Shown here piece after piece: positions 6,804 through 13,204 of a stretch of 16,215 nt of DNA. Within the stretch, counting starts at the first letter, position 1, and every line of letters starts with the position of its first letter. This stretch comes from SYAN01 sp049459795. GTDB taxonomy: Bacteria > Actinomycetota > Actinomycetes > Nanopelagicales > Nanopelagicaceae. The position numbers and the translations under genes were made by a program. The notes under the pieces were generated by a model. It saw only the letters and a list, made by a program, of their open reading frames with translations. It had not been told where the DNA came from and ran no database searches. The stretch lies in the NCBI GenBank assembly GCA_049459795.1, contig JBMUDS010000022.1, forward strand, positions 1-16,215. The letters run 5' to 3'.

Positions 6804-6834
6804 GAGATCAATTCGAGAACTTCGATTTGATCTC
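6804..6834. terminator. 12-bp hairpin between convergent ribH and glpX
   Basis: GAGATCAA (6804-6811) pairs with TTGATCTC (6827-6834). After one T-T mismatch, TCGA (6813-6816) pairs with TCGA (6822-6825) around a GAACT loop. The structure begins 4 nt past the ribH stop and covers the glpX stop codon and last codons, so it could terminate the plus-strand transcript and stall or protect the minus-strand one. There is no T-run on either side, so its termination strength is uncertain. Confidence 0.5.
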
Positions 6835-7794
6835 AGGCATTGAAGAGTAAGGATGCTCTGAGTTGATGATTCTGATCGTCTTGCTTCGTGAGCGCATCAC
6901 GATCGATTGACTCCGAACTGCTTGTCGTTCGAATCGGACTCCATGGAGTAATTCGCCGTCAGTGATGCCGGTCGCAGCGAAGAAGCAATCATTTCCCTTC
7001 ACGAGATCATTGGTTGTAAGAACCTGAGTCGCGCTCAACCCACGCTCTGCAAGCGCACGATGTTCATCGTCATTCCTCGCCCAAAGTCTTCCTTGGATCT
7101 CGCCACCTAAACATTTCATCGCACAAGCAGAGATGATCCCCTCGGGCGTTCCACCGATACCCATCAAGAGATCGACACCAGTGCCATCACGTGCTGCCAT
7201 GACAGCTCCTGCGACATCGCCATCGGTGATGAACTTGATCCGCGCACCAGCCTCACGGATATCTTTCGAGAGCTGATCATGGCGTGGTCGATCCAAGACC
7301 ATCACCGTGAGGTCATTAATCGGCACACCTTTCGCCTCCGCAACTCGTTGCAGATTCACTTTCACGGGAGCTTCGATATCTATCTTTCCAGCGGCTTCAG
7401 GGCCACAGACGATCTTCTCCATATAGAAGACCGCTGATGGATCGAACATCGCACCGCGTTCTGCAAGAGCCACGACCGCGATCGCGTTATTCATCCCCTT
7501 CGCAGTCAACGTAGTTCCATCAATCGGATCGACGGCGACATCTACCTTCGGACCGACGCCTTCACCTACCTGCTCTCCGTTGAAGAGCATCGGTGCTTCG
7601 TCCTTCTCGCCTTCACCGATCACGACCGTTCCATCCATATGGACGGTGGAGATCATCTTGCGCATCGCATCTACTGCCGCAGCATCCGCTGCATTCTTAT
7701 CGCCATGGCCCACCCACGCAGATGCTGCTATAGCTGCAGTCTCGGTGACTCGCACTAATTCCAGTGCAAGATTTCGAGAGGGTAATTGGCTCAT
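6808..7794 (-). CDS. glpX: Class II fructose-1,6-bisphosphatase GlpX
   Basis: Metal-dependent hydrolysis of fructose-1,6-bisphosphate to fructose-6-phosphate, a step of gluconeogenesis. The 328-residue length fits the family. Signature motifs are GHGDKNAADAAAVDAM (29-44), VVIGEGEKDEAPML (57-70), DVAVDPIDGTT (85-95) for metal and phosphate binding, and MGIGGTPEGIISACAMKCLGG in the second half. In many actinobacteria this is the only fructose bisphosphatase. It is the last of three minus-strand genes; the start ATG at 7794 is 10 bp after the stop of the sulfotransferase-like gene, with only a weak ribosome binding site (AGTAGG) overlapping that stop, which suggests coupling. Confidence 0.95.
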   Translation of the reverse strand: MSQLPSRNLALELVRVTETAAIAASAWVGHGDKNAADAAAVDAMRKMISTVHMDGTVVIGEGEKDEAPMLFNGEQVGEGVGPKVDVAVDPIDGTTLTAKGMNNAIAVVALAERGAMFDPSAVFYMEKIVCGPEAAGKIDIEAPVKVNLQRVAEAKGVPINDLTVMVLDRPRHDQLSKDIREAGARIKFITDGDVAGAVMAARDGTGVDLLMGIGGTPEGIISACAMKCLGGEIQGRLWARNDDEHRALAERGLSATQVLTTNDLVKGNDCFFAATGITDGELLHGVRFERQAVRSQSIVMRSRSKTIRIINSEHPYSSMPEIKSKFSN

Positions 7795-7804
7795 CTTGGT
7801 CAGC

Positions 7805-8905
7805 CTACTTGAGCCACTTCTTGATGTCTCGCTTGATCATCTTCCACGTCTTCTTGATCATCCAACTCGTCGGGAAGGTCTCGACGACACGAAGATTCAT
7901 GGCAACCAACGCCTTCGCAGCCACTTCAATCGGGATCTGCTCTGGTTCAGGGAGAGTGCCGGTCGGAATCTTCGCTGATTCGAAGGAGTCGATGTCACCG
8001 ATGATCTCGATACCGAGATCCTTGATCTCGGCGACGCTCTCTCGGGAGATCTCCTTGATCTTATCGACTGCCCACTCTGGAGTATGAAGCTTCGGAGCAT
8101 TATCGCTTGGTTTCACCTTATTGGTGAGGTACTTCATCGCGCCTTGGCGAATAAAGGTCTCGTAATCGTGCCAGGAACGTTTCTTCGGATAGATCTTGTT
8201 CACCTTGCGAAGGAGCGCTATCTCATCGAGAGTGAGTGAGCGATTTGAATCCTTCTCCTTCTGTTCTTTCAATAAAGGCTTCTCGAGACCGAACGCTTCA
8301 TTGAAGGTCTGGTACATGAAATCAGGGTTCTTTTCATCGACGATCACTAACTTCACTCGATCAATACCAAATGCAACAATCCACTTCCTTAAGACTTTCG
8401 CATGCTGATGTCGGATCCAAAACGAAGGTGTGATTGTGGAGGTTCCCGGCTGATCGAGAATGGAATGGAGCCACTTCTCATAATCGCTTCGGATACCGAT
8501 CTTCAAGTGTTGTTGATACGCGGAAGGTACGATCTTCAGTAATGGCCTTAATGTGAAATAGATAGTCACATCGTCGACGCCAAGATCTTGTTTGAATTTC
8601 TCGATCTGCGCTTCATTCAACTCACAGAGAAACTCAGAACTGATGACGGCTCCATCTTTAGCACGCTTGACTGACTTGACCAGCTCTGGCCACTTCTTGG
8701 GATCGACTGGATTTCCACCGCGATCCTCCCAGCCCCATCCTTTCTCCATGAGTGAGTAGATCGCTTTGTGATGCGCCTTCCCGCCGATCACAGGATAGGT
8801 AAGTCCTCGCTTCTCTAATTTCTCGCGAACTGCGTAGATCGCCGATTGCAACGCCGTGGTCCCAGTCTTATGAAATCCAGCGTGGACGATCAGTCGCTTA
8901 GCCAT
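7805..8905 (-). CDS. Sulfotransferase-like protein (P-loop, PAPS-type)
   Basis: A 366-residue cytosolic protein. The N-terminus, RLIVHAGFHKTGTTALQSAI (4-23), matches the 5'-phosphosulfate-binding loop of PAPS-dependent sulfotransferases. A second block, VTIYFTLRPLLKIVPSAYQQ (113-132), has the Arg (120) and Ser (128) expected in the 3'-phosphate site. The middle and C-terminus are lysine-rich and less conserved; about 320-366 is basic with a WMIKKTWKMIKRDIKKWL end that could be an amphipathic membrane-surface helix. The acceptor is unknown; related proteins sulfate carbohydrates or lipids, and some such folds are not sulfotransferases at all. It sits 6 bp after guaB1 and 10 bp before glpX, so it is almost certainly co-transcribed with them. 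GGAAG, 10 nt before ATG 8905, is a plausible ribosome binding site. Confidence 0.75.
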   Translation of the reverse strand: MAKRLIVHAGFHKTGTTALQSAIYAVREKLEKRGLTYPVIGGKAHHKAIYSLMEKGWGWEDRGGNPVDPKKWPELVKSVKRAKDGAVISSEFLCELNEAQIEKFKQDLGVDDVTIYFTLRPLLKIVPSAYQQHLKIGIRSDYEKWLHSILDQPGTSTITPSFWIRHQHAKVLRKWIVAFGIDRVKLVIVDEKNPDFMYQTFNEAFGLEKPLLKEQKEKDSNRSLTLDEIALLRKVNKIYPKKRSWHDYETFIRQGAMKYLTNKVKPSDNAPKLHTPEWAVDKIKEISRESVAEIKDLGIEIIGDIDSFESAKIPTGTLPEPEQIPIEVAAKALVAMNLRVVETFPTSWMIKKTWKMIKRDIKKWLK

Positions 8906-8911
8906 CTACTT

Positions 8912-10354
8912 TTAACTTCCCGAGCGCCACGAACTATGAAGCGGCCTGCCTTCGCCATAGCCGGAGGCGGATTGGATGCCGACGACCGCTCGCGAGTGAA
9001 ACTCCTCGAGATTCTTTGCACCTGCATAAGTACAGGAGGAGCGAAGCCCTGCGACGATCTCATCAATGAGATCCTCCACTCCAGGACGCTTCGGATCGAG
9101 GAACATCTTCGAGTGAGAGATGCCTTCTTCAAAGAGAGACTTCATCGCTTGATCAAAGGAATCTTCATCAGTAGTCCGCGCAGCAACAGCTCGCGCTGAT
9201 GCCATCCCGAACGATTCCTTATACATACGGCCATCCGGCGAGTAATGAAGATCGCCAGGGGATTCGAAGGTGCCAGCGAACCAAGATCCGATCATCACCT
9301 GTGATGCACCAGCAGCGAGCGCAAGTGCGACATCACGCGGATGTCGGACACCACCATCAGCCCAGACAGACTTTCCACGCTCTCTAGCAGCTTCAGCACA
9401 CTCGAGAACTGATGAGAATTGTGGCCGTCCTACTCCAGTTTGCATCCTCGTGGTGCACATCGCGCCAGGGCCAACGCCCACTTTGACGATATCTGCCCCT
9501 GCATCGATGAGATCAAGTGTTCCCTCTCGGGTGACGACATTGCCGGCAACGATCGGTACATCCCCGATCACCTCACGTACCGCTCTGATCGCAGTGATCA
9601 TCTTCTCTTGGTGTCCATGCGCTGTATCGATCACGATCAGGTCTGCGCCCTTCGAGACCAAGAATTCTGCCTTCGACTTCACATCTGCGTTGACGCCGAT
9701 AGCGACACCGATTTTAAGTCGCCCCTTCGCATCAAGCGCTGGCCTGTACAACTTCGAGCGGAGCGCACCCATTCGAGTCAAGACTCCGATGAGATTTCCT
9801 TCTCCATCAACGACGGGTGCAAGCTTCAATCTCTTTTCCTGTAGCGTCGCAAAAGCCTCTTTGGTGTCGATCGATGTATGAAGCGTCACAAGCTCTCTGC
9901 TCATCACCTTCGAGAGTTGAGTGAATCGATCGACGCCGGCAAGGTCATCTTCAGTGACTATTCCAACTGGCTTCGTTCCTTCGATGATCACAACTGCGCC
10001 ATGTGAGCGTTTATGGATCAAACTCGCTGCATCTGCGACAGTTTGATGTGGCAATAGAGTGACCGGAGTATCGAAGCGCGGATCACGAGACTTCACCCAG
10101 GTGATCACTTCAGCGACCACATCATTGGGGATGTCTTGCGGGATGATCGCGATCCCACCGCGACGTGCAACAGTCTCGGCCATTCGACGTCCTGAGATAG
10201 CGGTCATATTCGCTACGACCAGCGGGAGTGTTGTGCGCGATGGATCGCAAGGGGTGAGATCGACCTCGAATCGACTTGCGACATCGGAGCGACTTGGAAC
10301 CATGAAGACATCGTCATATGTGAGATCGAATGTCGGCTCATTGAGGAAACGCAC
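8912..10354 (-). CDS. guaB1: GuaB1-family GMP reductase (IMPDH-like, CBS domains)
   Basis: IMPDH/GMPR family (beta/alpha)8 barrel of 480 residues interrupted by two CBS domains (about 93-200). The catalytic loop is GVGPGAMCTTRMQTGVGRPQ, with Cys300 as the nucleophile, followed by WADGGVRHPRDVALALAAGA for phosphate binding and the SWFAGTFESPG flap region. The N-terminus (FDLTYDDVFMVP, RRMAETVARRGG) closely resembles mycobacterial GuaB1. Studies in mycobacteria assign that subgroup GMP reductase activity (GMP to IMP) with CBS-domain nucleotide regulation, rather than IMP dehydrogenase activity. The start is GTG at 10354, with no ribosome binding site and a TATATT box 8 nt upstream, so the mRNA may be leaderless. 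It is the first gene of the operon with the sulfotransferase-like gene and glpX. Confidence 0.9.
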   Translation of the reverse strand: MRFLNEPTFDLTYDDVFMVPSRSDVASRFEVDLTPCDPSRTTLPLVVANMTAISGRRMAETVARRGGIAIIPQDIPNDVVAEVITWVKSRDPRFDTPVTLLPHQTVADAASLIHKRSHGAVVIIEGTKPVGIVTEDDLAGVDRFTQLSKVMSRELVTLHTSIDTKEAFATLQEKRLKLAPVVDGEGNLIGVLTRMGALRSKLYRPALDAKGRLKIGVAIGVNADVKSKAEFLVSKGADLIVIDTAHGHQEKMITAIRAVREVIGDVPIVAGNVVTREGTLDLIDAGADIVKVGVGPGAMCTTRMQTGVGRPQFSSVLECAEAARERGKSVWADGGVRHPRDVALALAAGASQVMIGSWFAGTFESPGDLHYSPDGRMYKESFGMASARAVAARTTDEDSFDQAMKSLFEEGISHSKMFLDPKRPGVEDLIDEIVAGLRSSCTYAGAKNLEEFHSRAVVGIQSASGYGEGRPLHSSWRSGS

Positions 10355-10368
10355 GTAGCGAGAATATA
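10355..10368 (-). promoter_or_regulatory. -10 box for leaderless guaB1 operon transcript
   Basis: On the minus strand TATATT (10368-10363) ends 8 nt before the GTG start codon, which places the transcription start on or next to the start codon. No clear -35 is seen at 16-18 bp. The absence of any ribosome binding site before GTG supports a leaderless message, which is common in actinobacteria. Confidence 0.45.
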
Positions 10369-10426
10369 GTGGAAAGAGAGCATCGAATACGGCGACGTTT
10401 CAGATACGCGGAGAAATCCCGCGCTC

Positions 10427-10432
10427 TAGACT
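10427..10432 (+). promoter_or_regulatory. Candidate -10 box for the serine hydrolase gene
   Basis: TAGACT at 10427-10432 ends 6 nt before ATG 10439, again suggesting a leaderless or nearly leaderless transcript, since no purine-rich ribosome binding site is present. The 84-bp gap therefore seems to hold two divergent promoters and nothing else. The hexamer match is modest and no -35 is convincing. Confidence 0.3.
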
Positions 10433-10438
10433 TCCAAT

Positions 10439-11599
10439 ATGCGAAGGCTCGTCAAAGTCATAAGAAATACCCTTATCTCACTTCTGGCTCTCTATCTCGC
10501 CCTCTTCACCTTCACGAAAGTGATTCGCTATCCCGAGCCGATCGCAACAATACGCCTAGGTCTTGCTCCAGCATCACAGACGCCGACTCTGATGCCATGG
10601 CACGAAATCTCGGAATCTTCGAACCCGATCGATCTACCGACAGGTGATGAAGAGATGCCAGCAAAGGTTTCATACGATGGAGAACAACTCTCTTTCCAAG
10701 AGTTCCTCGATGAGACCCACACCAATGCATTCCTTGTCGTGCGTAATGGTGTGCTCACCTATGAGTGGTACAAAGATGGCTTCACAGGCTCGACACAATT
10801 CCCTTCTTATTCGGTCGCCAAGACCATGACATCGATCCTCATCGGGCGATTGATCGAAGAAGGGAAGATCTCAGAGAGTGATCGCTTCATCGATTACTTC
10901 CCTGATCTCGCAAACGAAACGAGTTTCGACGAAGTCACGATCCGCACGCTTCTTGATATGCAAGGAGGAGTTGGAGTCTCTGACAACTACCCGACTGGAC
11001 CACAAGGGTGGGGAGTTGCAATCGTTCAGATGTACGCCACTACCGATATCGATTGGTTCATGAAGAACAATCGAAAGATGGCATTCGATCCTGGAACCGA
11101 CTCTGAATACCGAAGTGTCGATACCCAGATGCTTGGCATGATCATCAAGAAGATGACGGGAATGCGCGTCGCCGACTACTTCCAAGAAGAGGTGTGGGAG
11201 AAGATCGGTGCTGAATTCCCAGCAACATGGAACGTCGATCGCGTCGACGGTACCGAGAAGACATTCTGCTGCTTCAATGCAAGCCCACGTGATTATGCAA
11301 GGGTCGGACTTCTCTTCCTTAATGGCGGTTATTCAGGCTCAACACGCGTCATCTCACGCCCATGGCTAGAACGGATGTCTACACCGGTCACAACGCTCGA
11401 TCATGATTGGGGCTATGCAGCTCAGACATGGCATCCCTATGAAGGAACTCTCATGGCGCTGGGCCTTCATGGACAATTCATCTTCGTCGATAGATCGACG
11501 CGCACTGTGATCGTGAAGGTCAGTGACAATCCAACAGGCGCGGATAATGAATTCCCGACCGCAGAAGTCTTGCGATATATATCTCAATTACGTCAGTGA
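10439..11599 (+). CDS. Membrane-anchored serine hydrolase, class C beta-lactamase/NylB-like
   Basis: 386-residue protein of the beta-lactamase (Pfam PF00144) superfamily. Residues 9-27 form one N-terminal transmembrane or uncleaved signal segment, so the enzyme domain is extracytoplasmic. The nucleophile motif S-x-x-K is Ser125-Val-Ala-Lys128 in PSYSVAKTMTS. The second motif, Tyr224-Arg-Ser-Val, lacks the Asn of classical Y-x-N, and the position of K-T-G is occupied by G-L-H-G (342-345). This, with GYAAQTW (325-331), is closer to 6-aminohexanoate-dimer hydrolase/esterase-type members than to true AmpC. Two adjacent cysteines (277-278) are unusual. The probable role is an esterase, amidase or peptidase on an unknown substrate; antibiotic resistance is not implied. 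The next gene is 181 bp downstream and has its own promoter. Confidence 0.85.
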   Translation: MRRLVKVIRNTLISLLALYLALFTFTKVIRYPEPIATIRLGLAPASQTPTLMPWHEISESSNPIDLPTGDEEMPAKVSYDGEQLSFQEFLDETHTNAFLVVRNGVLTYEWYKDGFTGSTQFPSYSVAKTMTSILIGRLIEEGKISESDRFIDYFPDLANETSFDEVTIRTLLDMQGGVGVSDNYPTGPQGWGVAIVQMYATTDIDWFMKNNRKMAFDPGTDSEYRSVDTQMLGMIIKKMTGMRVADYFQEEVWEKIGAEFPATWNVDRVDGTEKTFCCFNASPRDYARVGLLFLNGGYSGSTRVISRPWLERMSTPVTTLDHDWGYAAQTWHPYEGTLMALGLHGQFIFVDRSTRTVIVKVSDNPTGADNEFPTAEVLRYISQLRQ

Positions 11600-11603
11600 T
11601 TTC

Positions 11604-11617
11604 CCGCGTGTACGCGG
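11604..11617 (+). terminator. Small GC hairpin after the serine hydrolase gene
   Basis: CCGCG (11604-11608) and CGCGG (11613-11617) form a 5-bp stem with loop TGTA, starting 4 nt past the stop codon. The following AGACTTTCC is only weakly T-rich, so this could be a weak terminator or 3' stabiliser. Confidence 0.35.
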
Positions 11618-11634
11618 AGACTTTCCTTGAAATC

Positions 11635-11662
11635 TTGCAAGAAAAATACCCTGTGGTAACCT
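11635..11662 (+). promoter_or_regulatory. Promoter of the aminotransferase leader
   Basis: TTGCAA (11635-11640), a 16-bp spacer and TAACCT (11657-11662), with TG at 11654-11655 giving an extended -10 (TGGTAACCT). The expected transcription start is near 11668-11670, exactly at the 5' side of the leader's outer stem. Its style resembles the riboflavin operon promoter, which also has an extended -10 ending CCT. Confidence 0.55.
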
Positions 11663-11667
11663 CTCCT

Positions 11668-11762
11668 GCACGTAACAGCAAATCGCAGTTATCGTAAAAA
11701 ACGGAAAAAACGCAAGGAGCGTGCACATCAAATAGCCGGTTCGCACACCGCGAATCGTTTTT
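11668..11762 (+). ncRNA. Structured leader RNA ending in a terminator: candidate attenuator/riboswitch
   Basis: About 95 nt between a promoter and the aminotransferase gene. GCACG (11668-11672) pairs with CGTGC (11720-11724) as an outer stem. Inside it, TAAC-A-GC (11673-11679) pairs with GC-A-GTTA (11685-11691) with one A-A mismatch. Two A-rich linkers follow (11696-11701 and 11705-11710). ACGC (11710-11713) can pair with GCGT (11719-11722) as an alternative to the outer stem. An intrinsic terminator closes the segment. GCAAATCG (11678-11685) can also pair with the terminator's 5' arm with 7 of 8 pairs, counting one G-U, so an antiterminator is possible. I recognise no known riboswitch class. 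An independent small RNA with its own terminator is the alternative. Confidence 0.45.
11737..11762 (+). terminator. Intrinsic terminator just upstream of the aminotransferase gene
   Basis: CGGTTCGC (11737-11744), loop ACACC and GCGAATCG (11750-11757) form an 8-bp stem (one G-U pair) followed at once by TTTTT (11758-11762). It ends 18 bp before the ATG at 11781 and about 160 bp past the serine hydrolase stop. It is the only hairpin I found in the window that is directly followed by a T-run. Confidence 0.75.
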
Positions 11763-11780
11763 GACTGTACAACAAACCCC

Positions 11781-13175
11781 ATGTTTGCCCCAAAGAATCA
11801 TCCAGAGACTCTGCGTATCCTGACTGGGAAATCGACTCCAGTCCCGCATTCGAAGATCGAGAAGGCCCTGCAAGAACAATGGGAACTCTTCAACAAAAGC
11901 GTCGCTAACTCGGGCAAAGAGAACGCAACCGCAATGGCGTCCACGCCTCTCGGTGTGCAGTCCTCATTCCAACATTGGGATCCCTTCCCGATCTCCATCA
12001 AGTCAGCTAAAGGCGCATGGATGGAAGATGTCGATGGTCGCAAGGTCCTCGACCTCTCGATGGGCTTTGGTGCGATGCTCGCCGGTCACCTCAACCCGGT
12101 CGTCGTCGAAGAGATCAAGAAGATGCTCGAAGTGGGAACCCTCTTCGTCACACCTTCTCCTCAAACTCGCGACGCGGCTGAGCGCATGTGCCGCCGTTTC
12201 AACGTCGATCAGATCCGTTTCACTAACTCTGGTACCGAATCGACGATGTATGCGATTCGAACTGCCCGCGGCTATACCGGACGAGATGGCGTCGTAAAGC
12301 TCGAGGGTGGTTATCACGGAAGTTATGACGCCCTCTCAGTCTCGGTCAAACCACCTCTCGATCAAGCAGGTCCTGCCTCAGATCCAACTCCAATCGTGAT
12401 GAACACCGCCGTCCCTGGTGAAGTTCATGTTGTTCCTTATAACGATGCCGACGCTTTGGAGCGCGTCTTCAAGAAGCACGCATCGACGATCGCTTGTTTC
12501 GTCTTGGAACCTGTCATGGAGAACATCGGAATCGTCCTTCCAGACCAGGGTTATCTCGAGCGAGTACGTCAACTCTGTGACCAGTACGAGATCGTCTTGA
12601 TCTTCGATGAAGTGAAGACCGGTCTTACCGCTGGATATCAAGGAGCCGCACAACGCCTCGGTGTGAAGCCAGACTTGATCTGTCTTGCGAAGTCAATCGG
12701 TGGTGGAGTTCCACTCGCTGCATTCGGTGGAAAGAAGGAAGTGATGGATACAATCACTGAAGGGAAGATGGCTCACCTTGGAACCTTCAATGGTCATCTT
12801 CTTGGCGTCGCGGCCATCATCGCCATGGATCGCGTCGCGACCAAAGAGACACTTGCCGAAGCAGAGAACTTCAATCGTCAGGCCCTGACACGAATCAGCG
12901 AGATCATCGAAGAGTACGAGTTACCTGCTCACTCGGTTGGTTTTGGTGTGAAAGGTTGCACCACCTGGTCGACCTCACCGGTACGTAATTACCGTGACTA
13001 CAAGGTTACTGACTTCAACCTCGCCCAACTCTCATTCCTTTGGTCGGTCAACCACAACATCATGAGCCCACCAGGACTCGATGAGCAGTGGTTGATCAGC
13101 TTCGCCCATAAGCAGCCAGAGATCGACTTCATGGTCGATGATTTCCGAGAATTTGCGAAATATCTGCGTAGCTAG
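11781..13175 (+). CDS. Class III PLP-dependent aminotransferase, GSA-aminomutase-like
   Basis: 464-residue fold-type I PLP enzyme. Cofactor landmarks are NSGTEST (149-155) for phosphate binding, IFDEVKTG (274-281) with Asp276 against the pyridine nitrogen, and CLAKSIGGGVPLAAFGG (301-317) with Lys304 as the Schiff-base lysine. Thr335 in LGTFNGH is the usual second-subunit contact. These sequences most resemble glutamate-1-semialdehyde 2,1-aminomutase (HemL), but the protein has about 60 extra N-terminal residues and a different C-terminal half (GCTTWSTSP, FLWSVNHNIMSPPGLDEQWLISFAH), and no heme gene is nearby. It may be another omega-aminotransferase or aminomutase; the substrate cannot be read from the sequence. 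ATG 11781 has no ribosome binding site (upstream is ACAACAAACCCC), and an in-frame TAG at 11733 excludes a start further upstream. Confidence 0.85.
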   Translation: MFAPKNHPETLRILTGKSTPVPHSKIEKALQEQWELFNKSVANSGKENATAMASTPLGVQSSFQHWDPFPISIKSAKGAWMEDVDGRKVLDLSMGFGAMLAGHLNPVVVEEIKKMLEVGTLFVTPSPQTRDAAERMCRRFNVDQIRFTNSGTESTMYAIRTARGYTGRDGVVKLEGGYHGSYDALSVSVKPPLDQAGPASDPTPIVMNTAVPGEVHVVPYNDADALERVFKKHASTIACFVLEPVMENIGIVLPDQGYLERVRQLCDQYEIVLIFDEVKTGLTAGYQGAAQRLGVKPDLICLAKSIGGGVPLAAFGGKKEVMDTITEGKMAHLGTFNGHLLGVAAIIAMDRVATKETLAEAENFNRQALTRISEIIEEYELPAHSVGFGVKGCTTWSTSPVRNYRDYKVTDFNLAQLSFLWSVNHNIMSPPGLDEQWLISFAHKQPEIDFMVDDFREFAKYLRS

Positions 13176-13188
13176 CACTACCCGCTCG

Positions 13189-13204
13189 TTGATCAGTTGA
13201 TCAA
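13189..13204. repeat. Palindrome TTGATCA-GT-TGATCAA between convergent genes
   Basis: Seven-bp arms with a 2-nt centre, beginning 13 bp past the aminotransferase stop and covering the ligase stop codon (13193-13195). As RNA it would form six pairs around AGTT. No T-run follows, so at most it is a weak bidirectional terminator. Confidence 0.35.

Noticed and set aside
9270..9881. 203-codon plus-strand open frame
   Set aside because: Antisense to guaB1, whose catalytic motifs cover the region; the product is low complexity (Ser/Thr/Pro/Arg) and has no ribosome binding site.
10439..11599. Antibiotic-resistance beta-lactamase
   Set aside because: The S-x-x-K motif alone is shared by esterases and amidases; the second and third motifs differ from true class C beta-lactamases.
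11686..11700. DnaA-box or origin-like A-rich stretch (TTATCGTAAAA)
   Set aside because: There is a single imperfect match to a DnaA box, no cluster, and no dnaA, dnaN or parAB nearby.
11713..11734. Possible leader peptide (AAGGAG then GTG with a stop four codons later)
   Set aside because: The ribosome binding site is only about one base from the GTG and the peptide would be four residues, with no run of a regulatory amino acid. The bases are better explained as part of an RNA stem.
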